Origin: Siderastrea siderea
Taxonomy: Eukaryota; Cnidaria; Anthozoa; Scleractinia; Rhizangiidae
DNA length: 64,000 nt
NCBI GenBank assembly: GCA_964030785.1
Contig: OZ034970.1
Span: 40,252,377-40,316,376, forward strand
Direction: 5' to 3'
The notes beneath the pieces were generated by a model, which was not told the origin of the DNA, made no database searches, and was given only the letters and a program-made list of their open reading frames with translations. Shown piece after piece: positions 1-6,959 of the stretch; position 1 is the first letter of the stretch; every line of letters starts with the position of its first letter. The position numbers and the translations under genes are program-made.

Positions 1-557
1 CGATCGGGGTTCTGGGTCGAATGACTCTGTTGAAGCGTAGCGGGTTCACGGCAAAAGCATTGTAAACCACCCCACATGTCCAACACTTCTACATGAGGTT
101 GACTATACACGGCTTTCATATACTCCAGAACTTGATCTTGACCACAAAACAGCAAACACGGTTGCATGGGACATTTCACATACTTCCATCCCTTTTGAGA
201 TTCTCGGGCCTCCAAACGCACCTCATGGTAAGGACATACCATAGTGTCCAAGGAACTGGCTGGGAGAACAGGTTTGGGGTTTTGAAACCCAGGGCTTTCA
301 AAGATCGTTGCCATTCTCACCATCCTTTTCAATCCTTCATTGTCATCCTGAAGTGGAGGGGGACTTGGCGGGGATGGCGGTGATTGCTCCACCATGTCAT
401 TCAATTCTTTCATCATATCTTCCACCGCAGCTCGGGTGTCTTCCACCACGTCGCACACCACAGGATCACAGTCCACGGGCGTCATATGTTGAATGCTCTT
501 CTTCTTCTTCTTCCCCTCTGGGGGATGGGCTGATTTTCTCTTCCGATCGACAGACAT
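1..557 (-). CDS. Zinc-ribbon/GRF-like protein, partial (runs off left edge)
   Basis: The minus-strand frame is open from an ATG at 557 to the window edge: 185 codons with no stop. The N-terminus is basic, with five lysines at residues 16-20, probably a nuclear signal. An acidic stretch (about 30-58) and a proline/serine linker (60-68) follow. A first Cys/His cluster has C108, H111, C129, C134 and C138 around GWKYVKCP. A second begins at C167 and C169 and continues into a QxxNPD stretch at the edge, which resembles the GRF zinc-finger pattern of nucleic-acid-binding proteins. A TATA box (-) lies about 40 bp upstream, and the gene is divergent from the SLOG gene. The family assignment rests on motif shape only. 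The C-terminal half, and any catalytic domain there, is outside the window. Confidence 0.7.
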   Translation of the reverse strand, partial: MSVDRKRKSAHPPEGKKKKKSIQHMTPVDCDPVVCDVVEDTRAAVEDMMKELNDMVEQSPPSPPSPPPLQDDNEGLKRMVRMATIFESPGFQNPKPVLPASSLDTMVCPYHEVRLEARESQKGWKYVKCPMQPCLLFCGQDQVLEYMKAVYSQPHVEVLDMWGGLQCFCREPATLQQSHSTQNPD

Positions 558-772
558 CGTACTCAAAGGTTGATGTCACCCCCACTGCCCATGCCTTTTT
601 ATACCTTAGACCCTTGACTGTCATTGGTCAGCTTATCCTACCCATATAAGGACTTGTTATCTTCCCATTGGTCAGCTTGTTCAATCCAAATAAGGTCCTC
701 TTGTCTTCCTATTGGTCCGTTGTCCCTATTTAAGACGGTCCCTTGGTCACTAGATCTTCATTCTCAAAAGCC
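558..772. promoter_or_regulatory. Divergent promoter with two TATA boxes, three CCAAT boxes and two CArG boxes
   Basis: This stretch separates the head-to-head zinc-ribbon (-) and SLOG (+) genes. It has a minus-strand TATA (GGTATAAAAAG, 596-604) and a plus-strand TATTTAAG (727-734). ATTGG (inverted CCAAT) occurs at 623-627, 667-671 and 711-715. Perfect CArG/SRF-type sites occur at 642-651 (CCATATAAGG) and 686-695 (CCAAATAAGG). The roughly 44-bp spacing of the CCAAT and CArG units suggests a small tandem duplication of enhancer modules. Factor binding is inferred from consensus only. Confidence 0.65.
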
Positions 773-1465
773 ATGCCCCCAGACATCATGATCGGAGAAC
801 AAGATCTCGGTGCCTTGGAACTGCAAGTGGGTCATGGCCATGTGGTGTACACCGGGGGAGCCAAAGGTACGGATGCCCTCGTGGAAGAACAGGCCAAACA
901 CTTTGGGATGCAACTAGAAGTCCTGGTCCCCCCGAACCATCCTCGAGCCACTTTCGTCACCCCTTCTACGGTGGAAGTCCTGATGCTGGCCACCCCCCAT
1001 CTTCACCAGGCAGCGGAGAAACTAGGCAAAAAAATGCCCAGTCATTTTTACACCCTGCAATTGCTGCAACGCAATTATCAATTGGCCAAAAAAGCCCATA
1101 CCATCTACGCCTTTGGCATCTTGGAACCGGATCATAAACGCGTGAAAGGAGGCACTGGTTGGACTGTGCAATTGGCTATGGATCAAGGCAAACCCGTCTA
1201 CCTGTTTGACATCCCCAGTCAATCATGGTACCGCTCGGACCATTACTACCAAGTCAATGAGAATGCCGCCACCCTGGTCACTGGCAGTCAATTTGTCCCT
1301 TGGGGACCTAAAAAGCCCACCCTACATCAAAGCAGTGCTATTGTGGGATCCCGGGATGTGGACGAGAAAACCCGAGCCGAAATTCAAGCCTTATTCAACC
1401 GGACCTTCTGTCTACCCGAGAACATTGATCAATTACGTACGGAACTGGAAGACTTTCATTTGTAA
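773..1465 (+). CDS. YspA-like SLOG (Rossmann-fold nucleotide-binding) protein
   Basis: The protein is 230 aa. The frame is open further upstream, but the TATA box at 727-734 puts transcription start near 757, so the first usable ATG is at 773. Motifs match the DUF2493/YspA branch of the SLOG superfamily: GGAKGTD at 28-34, QRN at 99-101 before a hydrophobic strand, and GGTGW at 126-130 followed by an A...GKPVYLFD strand. SLOG domains bind nucleotides or nucleotide-derived signals, and bacterial members often sit in conflict systems. The role here is unknown. There are no introns, and the gene is divergent from the zinc-ribbon gene and convergent with the 187-aa gene. A plus-strand AATAAA lies at 1657-1662. 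The C-terminal ~60 residues match nothing I recognise. Confidence 0.75.
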   Translation: MPPDIMIGEQDLGALELQVGHGHVVYTGGAKGTDALVEEQAKHFGMQLEVLVPPNHPRATFVTPSTVEVLMLATPHLHQAAEKLGKKMPSHFYTLQLLQRNYQLAKKAHTIYAFGILEPDHKRVKGGTGWTVQLAMDQGKPVYLFDIPSQSWYRSDHYYQVNENAATLVTGSQFVPWGPKKPTLHQSSAIVGSRDVDEKTRAEIQALFNRTFCLPENIDQLRTELEDFHL

Positions 1466-1763
1466 TTTCTTAGTTTTTATTTTTGGAATTGTACATAGCT
1501 TTTCTTTTAGTTTTTATTTTTTCCAATTGTACATAGTCATTTTTATTTTTTCAAATTGTAGATAGCTTTTTTCAATTTGTACATAGGAACGCCCCACCCG
1601 CGTGGCAAAGAATACAGACCACCCATTGTAGAAAACATCAACTCTTTTTTAATTAAAATAAAAAACTGACAACACTGGTTTTGCACGTTCATCATAAATA
1701 AATGTCTCTTGACGCACAGTAGCCTTGACTCACAATAATCTCAACAGGAATGTTCAAGTCTAT
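1466..1763. repeat. Convergent 3' region with T-rich tandem repeat and poly(A) signals
   Basis: This is the interval between two convergent genes. Positions 1471-1587 hold about four imperfect copies of a 35-40 bp T-rich unit ending in TTGTACATAG. TTTATT on the plus strand (about 1476-1481 and again near 1515) supplies AATAAA to the minus gene. AATAAA at 1657-1662 and again near 1695-1700 can serve the plus gene. The two 3' UTRs probably overlap. No coding potential is seen. Confidence 0.5.
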
Positions 1764-2327
1764 TTACAGTAGCAGCACTCTCCTCACTTGGTTCAACCTC
1801 ACTTCCATCTGCCTCCTCTCCCGCTCCTCCTCCCGCCGCTGCTCCCGCTCCCGCTCCATGTCCCCGAAATACATTCTTATTCTCTGCCATGCGTGGCCCG
1901 CATGCACACGTGGCAGGTACAAGTTCAGTTCGTTATCCACTTCATGGAATTGGTCCAATGTCATGGGCCAGCGACATTCAAATCGGGACCGGATGCGGTG
2001 CTGGTCCACCCATGGTATGATCTTGTTGACCAGGGCTCCCAGCAACGCTTCTGTGATCTCGGGATGGGGCCGGCCCTCTCGCTCTCCATTTTCTGTCCAG
2101 ACCAGACACTGCAAAAAAAGTTCGAAAAACGCGACCACGCGCTGACGGGTGAGGGGGCGCCAGGTTTCCTGCCGTCTTTCCCTCATCAGTCTGGTCTGCC
2201 GATCCACTCCCGTTCGCTCCCGTCCCACTCTCCTCCGCAACACCTCTTCACCTCCCACGTTCATCTGACTGGCTAAAGAGCCCAAGGGCGTTCTTGTTTC
2301 TGACATTTTCTTCTCACCAACTGACAT
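1764..2327 (-). CDS. Uncharacterised charged 187-aa protein
   Basis: I do not recognise this protein. The ATG at 2327 lies about 55 bp downstream of a minus-strand TATATAAG (2382-2389). The N-terminal 60 residues are rich in Arg. Residues 62-150 look like a compact mostly helical domain with several Trp and hydrophobic positions. Residues 157-175 form a highly charged Arg/Glu helix that may be a coiled coil or nucleic-acid-binding tail. There is no signal peptide or membrane segment. It is intronless, divergent from the 65-aa gene and convergent with the SLOG gene. The plus-strand frames that overlap it are antisense shadows. Confidence 0.6.
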   Translation of the reverse strand: MSVGEKKMSETRTPLGSLASQMNVGGEEVLRRRVGRERTGVDRQTRLMRERRQETWRPLTRQRVVAFFELFLQCLVWTENGEREGRPHPEITEALLGALVNKIIPWVDQHRIRSRFECRWPMTLDQFHEVDNELNLYLPRVHAGHAWQRIRMYFGDMEREREQRREEERERRQMEVRLNQVRRVLLL

Positions 2328-2561
2328 AAGTCGTAAAGACTGAACTCAAAGCTAGGAGTGACGTCCTGTGGCCTCCCTTGACTTATATACCCTGATTCGC
2401 GCAATGCACCATGGTCTATCTAAGGAGGGGGGAGGGGGGTCCCCCCACCTCTTCCCCTCTCAAAGCATGATGGGTCTTTCTCTCATTGGCTCCTTCCCTA
2501 CCACGTGACCCTTTGGTTTCTCTATAAAAAACCCCCTGTCCCATTCCATCTTTCACACTCA
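2328..2561. promoter_or_regulatory. Divergent promoter with two TATA boxes and an E-box
   Basis: Head-to-head promoter. The minus-strand TATATAAG is at 2382-2389. The plus-strand TATAAAAA is at 2523-2530, about 32 bp before the ATG at 2562. A CACGTG E-box at 2502-2507 opens the block CACGTGACCCTTT followed by TTTCTCTATA. The same block recurs on the minus strand at 6937-6959. ATTGG occurs at about 2485-2489. Confidence 0.6.
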
Positions 2562-2759
2562 ATGGATGATCCAGTCCTCAGTCCAGAAGCCCAACAAGTG
2601 ATTGATCGTCTACGAGCCTTGTTGTCTCGACTCGAAAAAGACTTGGAACAGATCCGCTTCAAAGCTTCTTATTTTGAACTGCTCCGACTTCATAGTCAAA
2701 AACAACTCAGTCGGAACGAATTGGCTTTATTAACTTTGAAAAACTTCTACCGGTGGTGA
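2562..2759 (+). CDS. Small helical protein A (first ORF of a three-ORF transcript)
   Basis: 65 aa. The frame opens upstream, but the TATA box at 2523-2530 lies inside that extension, so the start is the ATG at 2562. It is predicted to be almost wholly helical, with regularly spaced Leu and charged residues (SPEAQQVIDRL near the start). Nearly its full length is similar to the next ORF: SPxAxQxIxRL, then a Phe-x-x-Leu core, then LLT. The TGA at 2757-2759 directly abuts the next ATG. The family is not recognised. Confidence 0.55.
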   Translation: MDDPVLSPEAQQVIDRLRALLSRLEKDLEQIRFKASYFELLRLHSQKQLSRNELALLTLKNFYRW

Positions 2760-2993
2760 ATGGGTGACAAACCCGACAAGATCACTCCTGGCAAGGTCAG
2801 TCCTCAAGCCCTGCAAATCATTGAACGTTTGGGAGAGATCCGAAAACAAATCAATCACCTGGTTCAACCTTTACGTTACAAGATCACTTTTCAAGAACTG
2901 TGCCGACTCCGAAAAGAAGGGATCATCACCACCGTCGAGTTTCAACTCTTGACCAATCCACTGTTTGATCCTTTCACCGATCCTTTCGCCTGA
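2760..2993 (+). CDS. Small helical protein B (paralogue of A)
   Basis: 77 aa, starting at the base after the previous stop codon (TGA then ATG, no spacer). It resembles the first ORF along residues 12-66 and has a divergent C-terminus rich in Asp, Pro and Phe. No TATA or other promoter can fit before it, so it must be translated from the upstream transcript by reinitiation, or alternatively by leaky scanning or an unseen splice. Its stop overlaps the next start (TGATG at 2991-2995). Function unknown. Confidence 0.55.
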   Translation: MGDKPDKITPGKVSPQALQIIERLGEIRKQINHLVQPLRYKITFQELCRLRKEGIITTVEFQLLTNPLFDPFTDPFA

Positions 2994-3382
2994 TGGCTCA
3001 ACCCCCACCATGTGTGATTTGTTTGATACCTCTCGCCAATTATACCACGTTGAGGTGCTGTGGTATTCCTTGTCATGTCGCCTGTGCCAAGCAACAGAAC
3101 CATCAGACCCACCTATGCTCTACCTGCCACGTTCCTCTTGTCGTCCAGGAAATCCTCCATGAAGACTGGAAAAAAGACCCCGAGTTTGTCCAGCATGTCA
3201 AGGACGATTGGAAAAACAATCCTATCTGGTATGGCATTTGCTATGAGAACGACCACGCCCTCCAAGGATTCTGGGGAGAACTGCGCGATCCCTATGAGCC
3301 TCATCGCAAAACCCTCTACTTTCTGGGTCACACCAAAAGCCTAGCCATTGGACGGATGAAAACCTGTATCAGCTTCTCGTAA
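2993..3382 (+). CDS. RING-like zinc-finger protein
   Basis: 129 aa. The ATG at 2993 shares its A with the stop of the previous ORF. Residues 7-49 show a RING-type layout: C7/C10, C22-C23, C27-H28, C31, then C42/C45 followed by a Pro-Leu, as in many E3 ubiquitin ligases. The central CGH is replaced by CGIPCH. The remaining ~80 residues are Trp-rich (WKKDP, WKNNPIWYG) and unrecognised. Ubiquitin ligase activity is an inference. Viral RING proteins of this size are common. AATAAA at 3438-3443 ends the three-ORF unit. Confidence 0.6.
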   Translation: MAQPPPCVICLIPLANYTTLRCCGIPCHVACAKQQNHQTHLCSTCHVPLVVQEILHEDWKKDPEFVQHVKDDWKNNPIWYGICYENDHALQGFWGELRDPYEPHRKTLYFLGHTKSLAIGRMKTCISFS

Positions 3383-3437
3383 AAAAGGACACCCCCATGT
3401 TTGGACATTGAACTCGTTTTTTTTCTACTTGTTGTCA

Positions 3438-3443
3438 AATAAA
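3438..3443 (+). terminator. Poly(A) signal of the three-ORF unit
   Basis: AATAAA lies 56 bp after the RING stop codon, within TCAAATAAAAG. It is the first poly(A) signal downstream of the TATA box at 2523, which fits one transcript carrying all three ORFs. Confidence 0.5.
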
Positions 3444-3515
3444 AGTTGTTGATATATGATTTACATTAAAATATTTTCTTTCCCCGCGCCTGCCAATTAA
3501 GGCTCGCAAGATCAG

Positions 3516-3668
3516 ATGAAGAAAAGAATACCCGTGTATTCAGGAGCATGCGTCATGCCAGGCTGGTTGGTTGGCATCAGAGAGAAGAGAGCCAAGCAGC
3601 AGGCTGAGCAACATGCTATTAAGAAGAAATCATCTGTGAATACAACTCCCTCGTCCTCTCCAGTTTAG
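3516..3668 (+). CDS. 50-aa basic ORF with PGW turn
   Basis: The start is the ATG at 3516; an in-frame TAA at 3498-3500 rules out an upstream extension. The short product is basic, has a central MPGWLVG segment followed by a Lys/Arg/Gln-rich helix, and ends in a Ser/Thr/Pro tail. A TATA-like TATATG lies near 3451-3456 and AATAAA follows at 3715-3720. The layout recalls small basic core peptides of adenovirus-like and Polinton/adintovirus-like elements, but the similarity is weak. It could also be a chance ORF. Confidence 0.4.
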   Translation: MKKRIPVYSGACVMPGWLVGIREKRAKQQAEQHAIKKKSSVNTTPSSSPV

Positions 3669-4147
3669 ACTTTGGACTCTGTTTTCTCTCACTTATTGTG
3701 AAAAAAAGTTTGACAATAAATTATTTTTTTTATTTTCTTGTTTTTTGGAGTCAAGGACCACCCCCGTTCCCACCATTGGACTTTGGACTTTGAGCCCGCG
3801 TTTTCGCAGCAGTTCCCCTTGAGCCCACGATCCCTTTTTCCTACTCGTCAGCGGTTTCCCTTTCCAAATCACGTGACTTCCGGTTGCATGAGCCCGCCAT
3901 CCCTTTTTTCCCACTGGTCAGCGGTTTCCCATCCTAAAACACGTGACTTCCGGTTCCCATGACGTCACTTCCGGTCATGTGACTTCCCCTTGAGCCCACG
4001 ATTCTATTGGCCCCAGGTTTCCCGTTCCCATGACAACCCCTCGACCAATCAGAAGCCAAAAGCTCTCGACCAATCAGAAGCCAGGAAATTTCCCTTGTGA
4101 GCGTACATTACTACTGACATAGCCCCTTTAAAACGTTGGTAGCTTAC
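3669..4147. repeat. Tandem promoter-like repeats (CACGTGACTTCCGG, CRE, CCAAT)
   Basis: Positions 3821-3889 and 3890-3960 are two ~70-bp tandem copies beginning GAGCCC and ending CACGTGACTTCCGGTT (E-box plus ETS-type site). A third partial copy runs at about 3991-4030. A perfect CRE, TGACGTCA, lies at 3960-3967. A ~25-bp unit containing GACCAATCAGAAGCC is repeated at 4040-4058 and 4065-4083. No ORF here is convincing. It could be a regulatory region for a gene not identified, or the end of a MITE. Confidence 0.5.
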
Positions 4148-6113
4148 CGTCCGTGTCATCGTAATACATCTCCAAGGCAAATATTCCTTCTTCAAGATCT
4201 GAAAGAAATTAAAATGCAATGAAAGACAATGGCTAACACACCTCTATCGTAGAGAGTGATTGGATTTGTTAGATAGGGAGTTTCTTCTACAGTAATTTAG
4301 CCTGTATGAAGGAATACACGATACACGAAGACCCTTTTTTCTGAAATCCATTAAATTTATCATTGATGCCGTTTTTACTTTTAATTATTAATTATACAGT
4401 GATTTAGGCTGTATAAAGGAATACATGAAGACGCTTTTTTCCGGATATCCGTTAAATTTATCACCGGTGCCGCTTCTACTTTTGATTTCAAGAAGTTTAT
4501 CTGAACAAAAACGCAAACACAACCAAATAGATAAGAAAAACAGCGCAATAAAAAGTGGCTTCCTTTCCCTTCGAACTTATCATCGGAGAAAGAGACAATT
4601 CTAAACATATATATAAATTATTTTGTAAAGCTGATGAGCAACAAGACGTAAGATGGATTTCGCCCTGACCACCAAAAGCTCAGTACTTACGTTGGACACT
4701 TAAATGATGATCGTGTTCTCTTGCTCCTTGAGAAGAATATTTGTGTTTTTGTTGTCCCAACTTTGGGTGCTCTGACATCGATAGATTGTTTACATCTGGT
4801 TTTCAAAAACTGTTTCATGCTACAGAGGTTGTTTCAATTTTACTCGCGGAATAACCTACTTTCGGACACGACTGGCGGACACCCAGAAAGTCTTGCCAAG
4901 TTGAGCGAATTTAAATAATCGCACGTAATCTATGCCCTTGTATTGTAAAATAAACTTGTCCGTTTCTACTACTTTGTAACTCACCCTAGGCCGTTATAAG
5001 CAAAAAATGAAGTCTTTGTAAACACAGTTAACAATGTCTAACATCTTTTGAATCTGTTGAACTTTTTTCCAGTGGCTCTGTCGCACAAGCTCGACTATTA
5101 AAAGATATGCTAAAGTTGTGAGAGAGCTTGACAGGACCCGCAAGTAGAGGGGATCAAAATGGTGGCAATAGTTCATTATGACGAAGATTAAAGAGAGCCA
5201 GTGCTTGTTTTTCGATGATTTTCAAGATTTTCTCCATGGGCACAAACATTTTGATGGTCGTTTTTCGCACCATTTCCTTCTTCATCCAAAAAATAAACAA
5301 AACTCGTTTGATTGAGCTCTTTTCATTGTTTCTGCGACTTATATTCAGCTTGTTTGTGGATCTCTACCTCTTAGTACACACACTTTAACTTTTCTTGAAT
5401 GCTCAACAATAAGGTGAATAATAAAGATTGCATATTCAGTTTGTCGCGAGTGTGGACAAAGAAAAACTCTGAGTCCCCAAAGGGCATCGAGCCATGAAAT
5501 CATCCAAGACACCGGTCGGGCGCTACTGGGAGGAAAGGTGAACGGGTCAATGTGAATGGACAAGACGGACAAGAGATGGCACTAAATGAGTTGAGGTTAT
5601 ATATCGATCCTAGTCACATTTTTTTCAGATATCATATCAAAGTTAATGCTGTTCTTCTTCACATTTTGCAAAATGCAGACTGTAAGTCTAGCCCGATTCA
5701 GTATGAACCTTCGGTCTCTCACTCGGCAGGCTGGTTTCCAAACCAGGCTCTATGAAAATAACTATGAAGCATTGTGAGCTTGGAAAAGCTAGGGAAAAGA
5801 GCAATAGCTCACCTGAAATTCTTCTGTCTTCTTTCATGGGCGATGGACTTCTTGTTTTTGCGGACGAGGGTGCGCTCATTTTCTTCAGTTCATTTTCCCA
5901 TTTTGCAGATGTGAAATCTGCTGCAATTTTCACACGGTAATCGTCATGAGGACCAGGTTCAAGAGGTCGCTCTTTTTCTTTGTCGGACCAGTGCCAGAGA
6001 CTTGCGGCTTTTAACTCAGCCTGAAAGTTAAATTCCTCTGGGGTGGTGGGATAGTGGTCTTTCATGTAGATTATAACGGCTTGCACCAGTGTGCTGAAGT
6101 TCATCAGGGACAT
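4148..6113 (-). CDS. Split gene, 5' part: three candidate exons
   Basis: Exon 1 is 6113-5813: an ATG, then 100 codons, ending in a GT donor (GTGAGC). Exon 2 is 4726-4691 (36 nt), with acceptor TTCTTCTCAAG and donor GTAAGT. Exon 3 is 4198-4148 (51 nt), with acceptor CTTTCAG and donor GTAAGC. All junctions are phase 1 and the reading frame stays open through all three. Exon 1 encodes a helical N-terminus with a Lys/Ser/Pro patch near residues 80-93. The last exon is acidic and aromatic (LEMYYDDTDG). The family is not recognised. Later exons would lie left of 4148, where the compact cluster sits, so either the cluster lies in an intron or the gene is truncated. Introns are AT-rich. Confidence 0.45.
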
Positions 6114-6148
6114 TCCTCCGCGACACTTTTCGACAGTTGTCAGTAGTA

Positions 6149-6350
6149 CCGTGAGCTAACATAAGCAACTTTTTCAAGTGTCATGTGATTGGTGGAGAAG
6201 GGAAAAAAGTCAGCCATGTTGGATTTTTCTGGCTTCTGATTGGTGGAGAGCTCAACCGGAAATAAAAAAGCGGAAATGATGTCAATTTTGTTTTGCCTAA
6301 ATATGCCGAGCTGTCAATTTTGATGAAAAGTTGTTTATGTTAGCTCACGG
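6149..6350. mobile_element. MITE, 202 bp, TA target duplication
   Basis: Near-perfect ~28-bp terminal inverted repeats begin CCGTGAGCTAACATAA and end TTATGTTAGCTCACGG, flanked by TA (6147-6148 and 6351-6352). The interior carries ATTGGTGGAG twice and the element sits just upstream of the split gene's ATG, so it may supply part of its promoter. The TA duplication suggests Tc1/mariner-type mobilisation. Confidence 0.75.
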
Positions 6351-6533
6351 TAATGACTAATAGCAAGCCAGCAGTCAAAATTGAAAAGATTTTAATTGGG
6401 AAAAAAAGCAAGACACTTAGTTACAAGCGGGAACGTGTGCCTGGACCCGAGTGGTCAACGGCGTCCCATTTTTTCTTGCTTCCTTTGACAATCACAAAAA
6501 CAAAAAACAAAGAAGAGTCCAAAGTTCAAACAG

Positions 6534-6794
6534 TTATGTACAACTTGGTAGCGTGACGCTTGGGTCCGAGTCGTCAGTGGTCTTCCACAAGGTGGGTTCC
6601 GCATCCAATAAACCGGTCTGGTCACAGATCATACTGAATCCGGATACTTTTTTGAGAGCTTGACGAATGGCAGGAACGTCCCGGTGTTGTAAGGCTAAGA
6701 TGAGATCTTCCACACCTTCTTTGACGTCTTGAAACCAATGAGGAAATAATTTTTCGATTTCTTGGATGGTGTCTTTGTAAATGTTTCTTTTCAT
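6534..6794 (-). CDS. Uncharacterised 86-aa helical protein
   Basis: The ATG at 6794 is used (a TTG just upstream is not expected to initiate). The sequence is helical and amphipathic (IEKLFPHWFQDVKEGVEDL) with an acidic Ser/Asp tail. It starts 10 bp after the stop of a 23-codon ORF in the same direction, and a TATA-like box and CACGTG lie upstream of both. This spacing resembles the stacked ORFs at 2562-3382. I recognise no family. Confidence 0.45.
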   Translation of the reverse strand: MKRNIYKDTIQEIEKLFPHWFQDVKEGVEDLILALQHRDVPAIRQALKKVSGFSMICDQTGLLDAEPTLWKTTDDSDPSVTLPSCT

Positions 6795-6804
6795 CAAATT
6801 TAGT

Positions 6805-6876
6805 TCATCTCTTTTCTTGGTCGGTCAACTCATCTTGAGGTGTATTGGCTAGACGAATTAAGTAGTATCTCGGCAT
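6805..6876 (-). CDS. 23-codon leader ORF
   Basis: ATG at 6876 and TGA at 6807-6805. It encodes a short peptide (MPRYYLIRL at the start) directly ahead of the 86-aa ORF. It is the first AUG after the predicted transcription start, so it is either an uORF that tunes the 86-aa product or a real micropeptide. Confidence 0.3.
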   Translation of the reverse strand: MPRYYLIRLANTPQDELTDQEKR

Positions 6877-6936
6877 GTTGGTTTTTTCTTCACTGTATGG
6901 AGGAAACTAGTCTGGGAAGGGTTGAGTTGCTCGGTC

Positions 6937-6959
6937 ATATAGAGAAAAAGGGTCACGTG
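6937..6959 (-). promoter_or_regulatory. Promoter sharing the CACGTGACCCTTT...CTCTATA block
   Basis: On the minus strand CACGTG (6954-6959) is followed by ACCCTTT, then TTCTCTATAT, about 60 bp before the first ATG. The order and wording match the block at 2502-2528 upstream of the three-ORF unit. This is the main evidence that the 6.5-7.0 kb genes belong with the cluster at 1-3.7 kb. Confidence 0.55.

Noticed and set aside
93..649. Two plus-strand ORFs (93-383 and 308-649)
   Set aside because: They are antisense to the longer minus-strand zinc-ribbon ORF, which has a TATA box, a basic signal and Cys clusters. The plus frames have none.
743..772. N-terminal extension of the SLOG ORF from a TTG
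   Set aside because: It starts almost at the TATA box, upstream of the likely transcription start. The ATG at 773 is the first usable start.
1750..2276. Plus-strand ORFs opposite the 187-aa gene
   Set aside because: Leu/Pro/His-rich shadow frames of the Arg/Glu-rich minus gene, with no promoter on that strand.
2505..2561. N-terminal extension of small protein A from a GTG
   Set aside because: The TATA box (2523-2530) lies inside it, so it cannot be in the mRNA.
3693..3962. Short ORFs on both strands over the tandem promoter repeats
   Set aside because: They only reflect the repeated promoter words and have no codon bias or motifs.
6353..6663. Plus-strand ORFs overlapping the MITE end and the 86-aa gene
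   Set aside because: Start at the MITE boundary and run antisense to the 86-aa ORF. No promoter seen.
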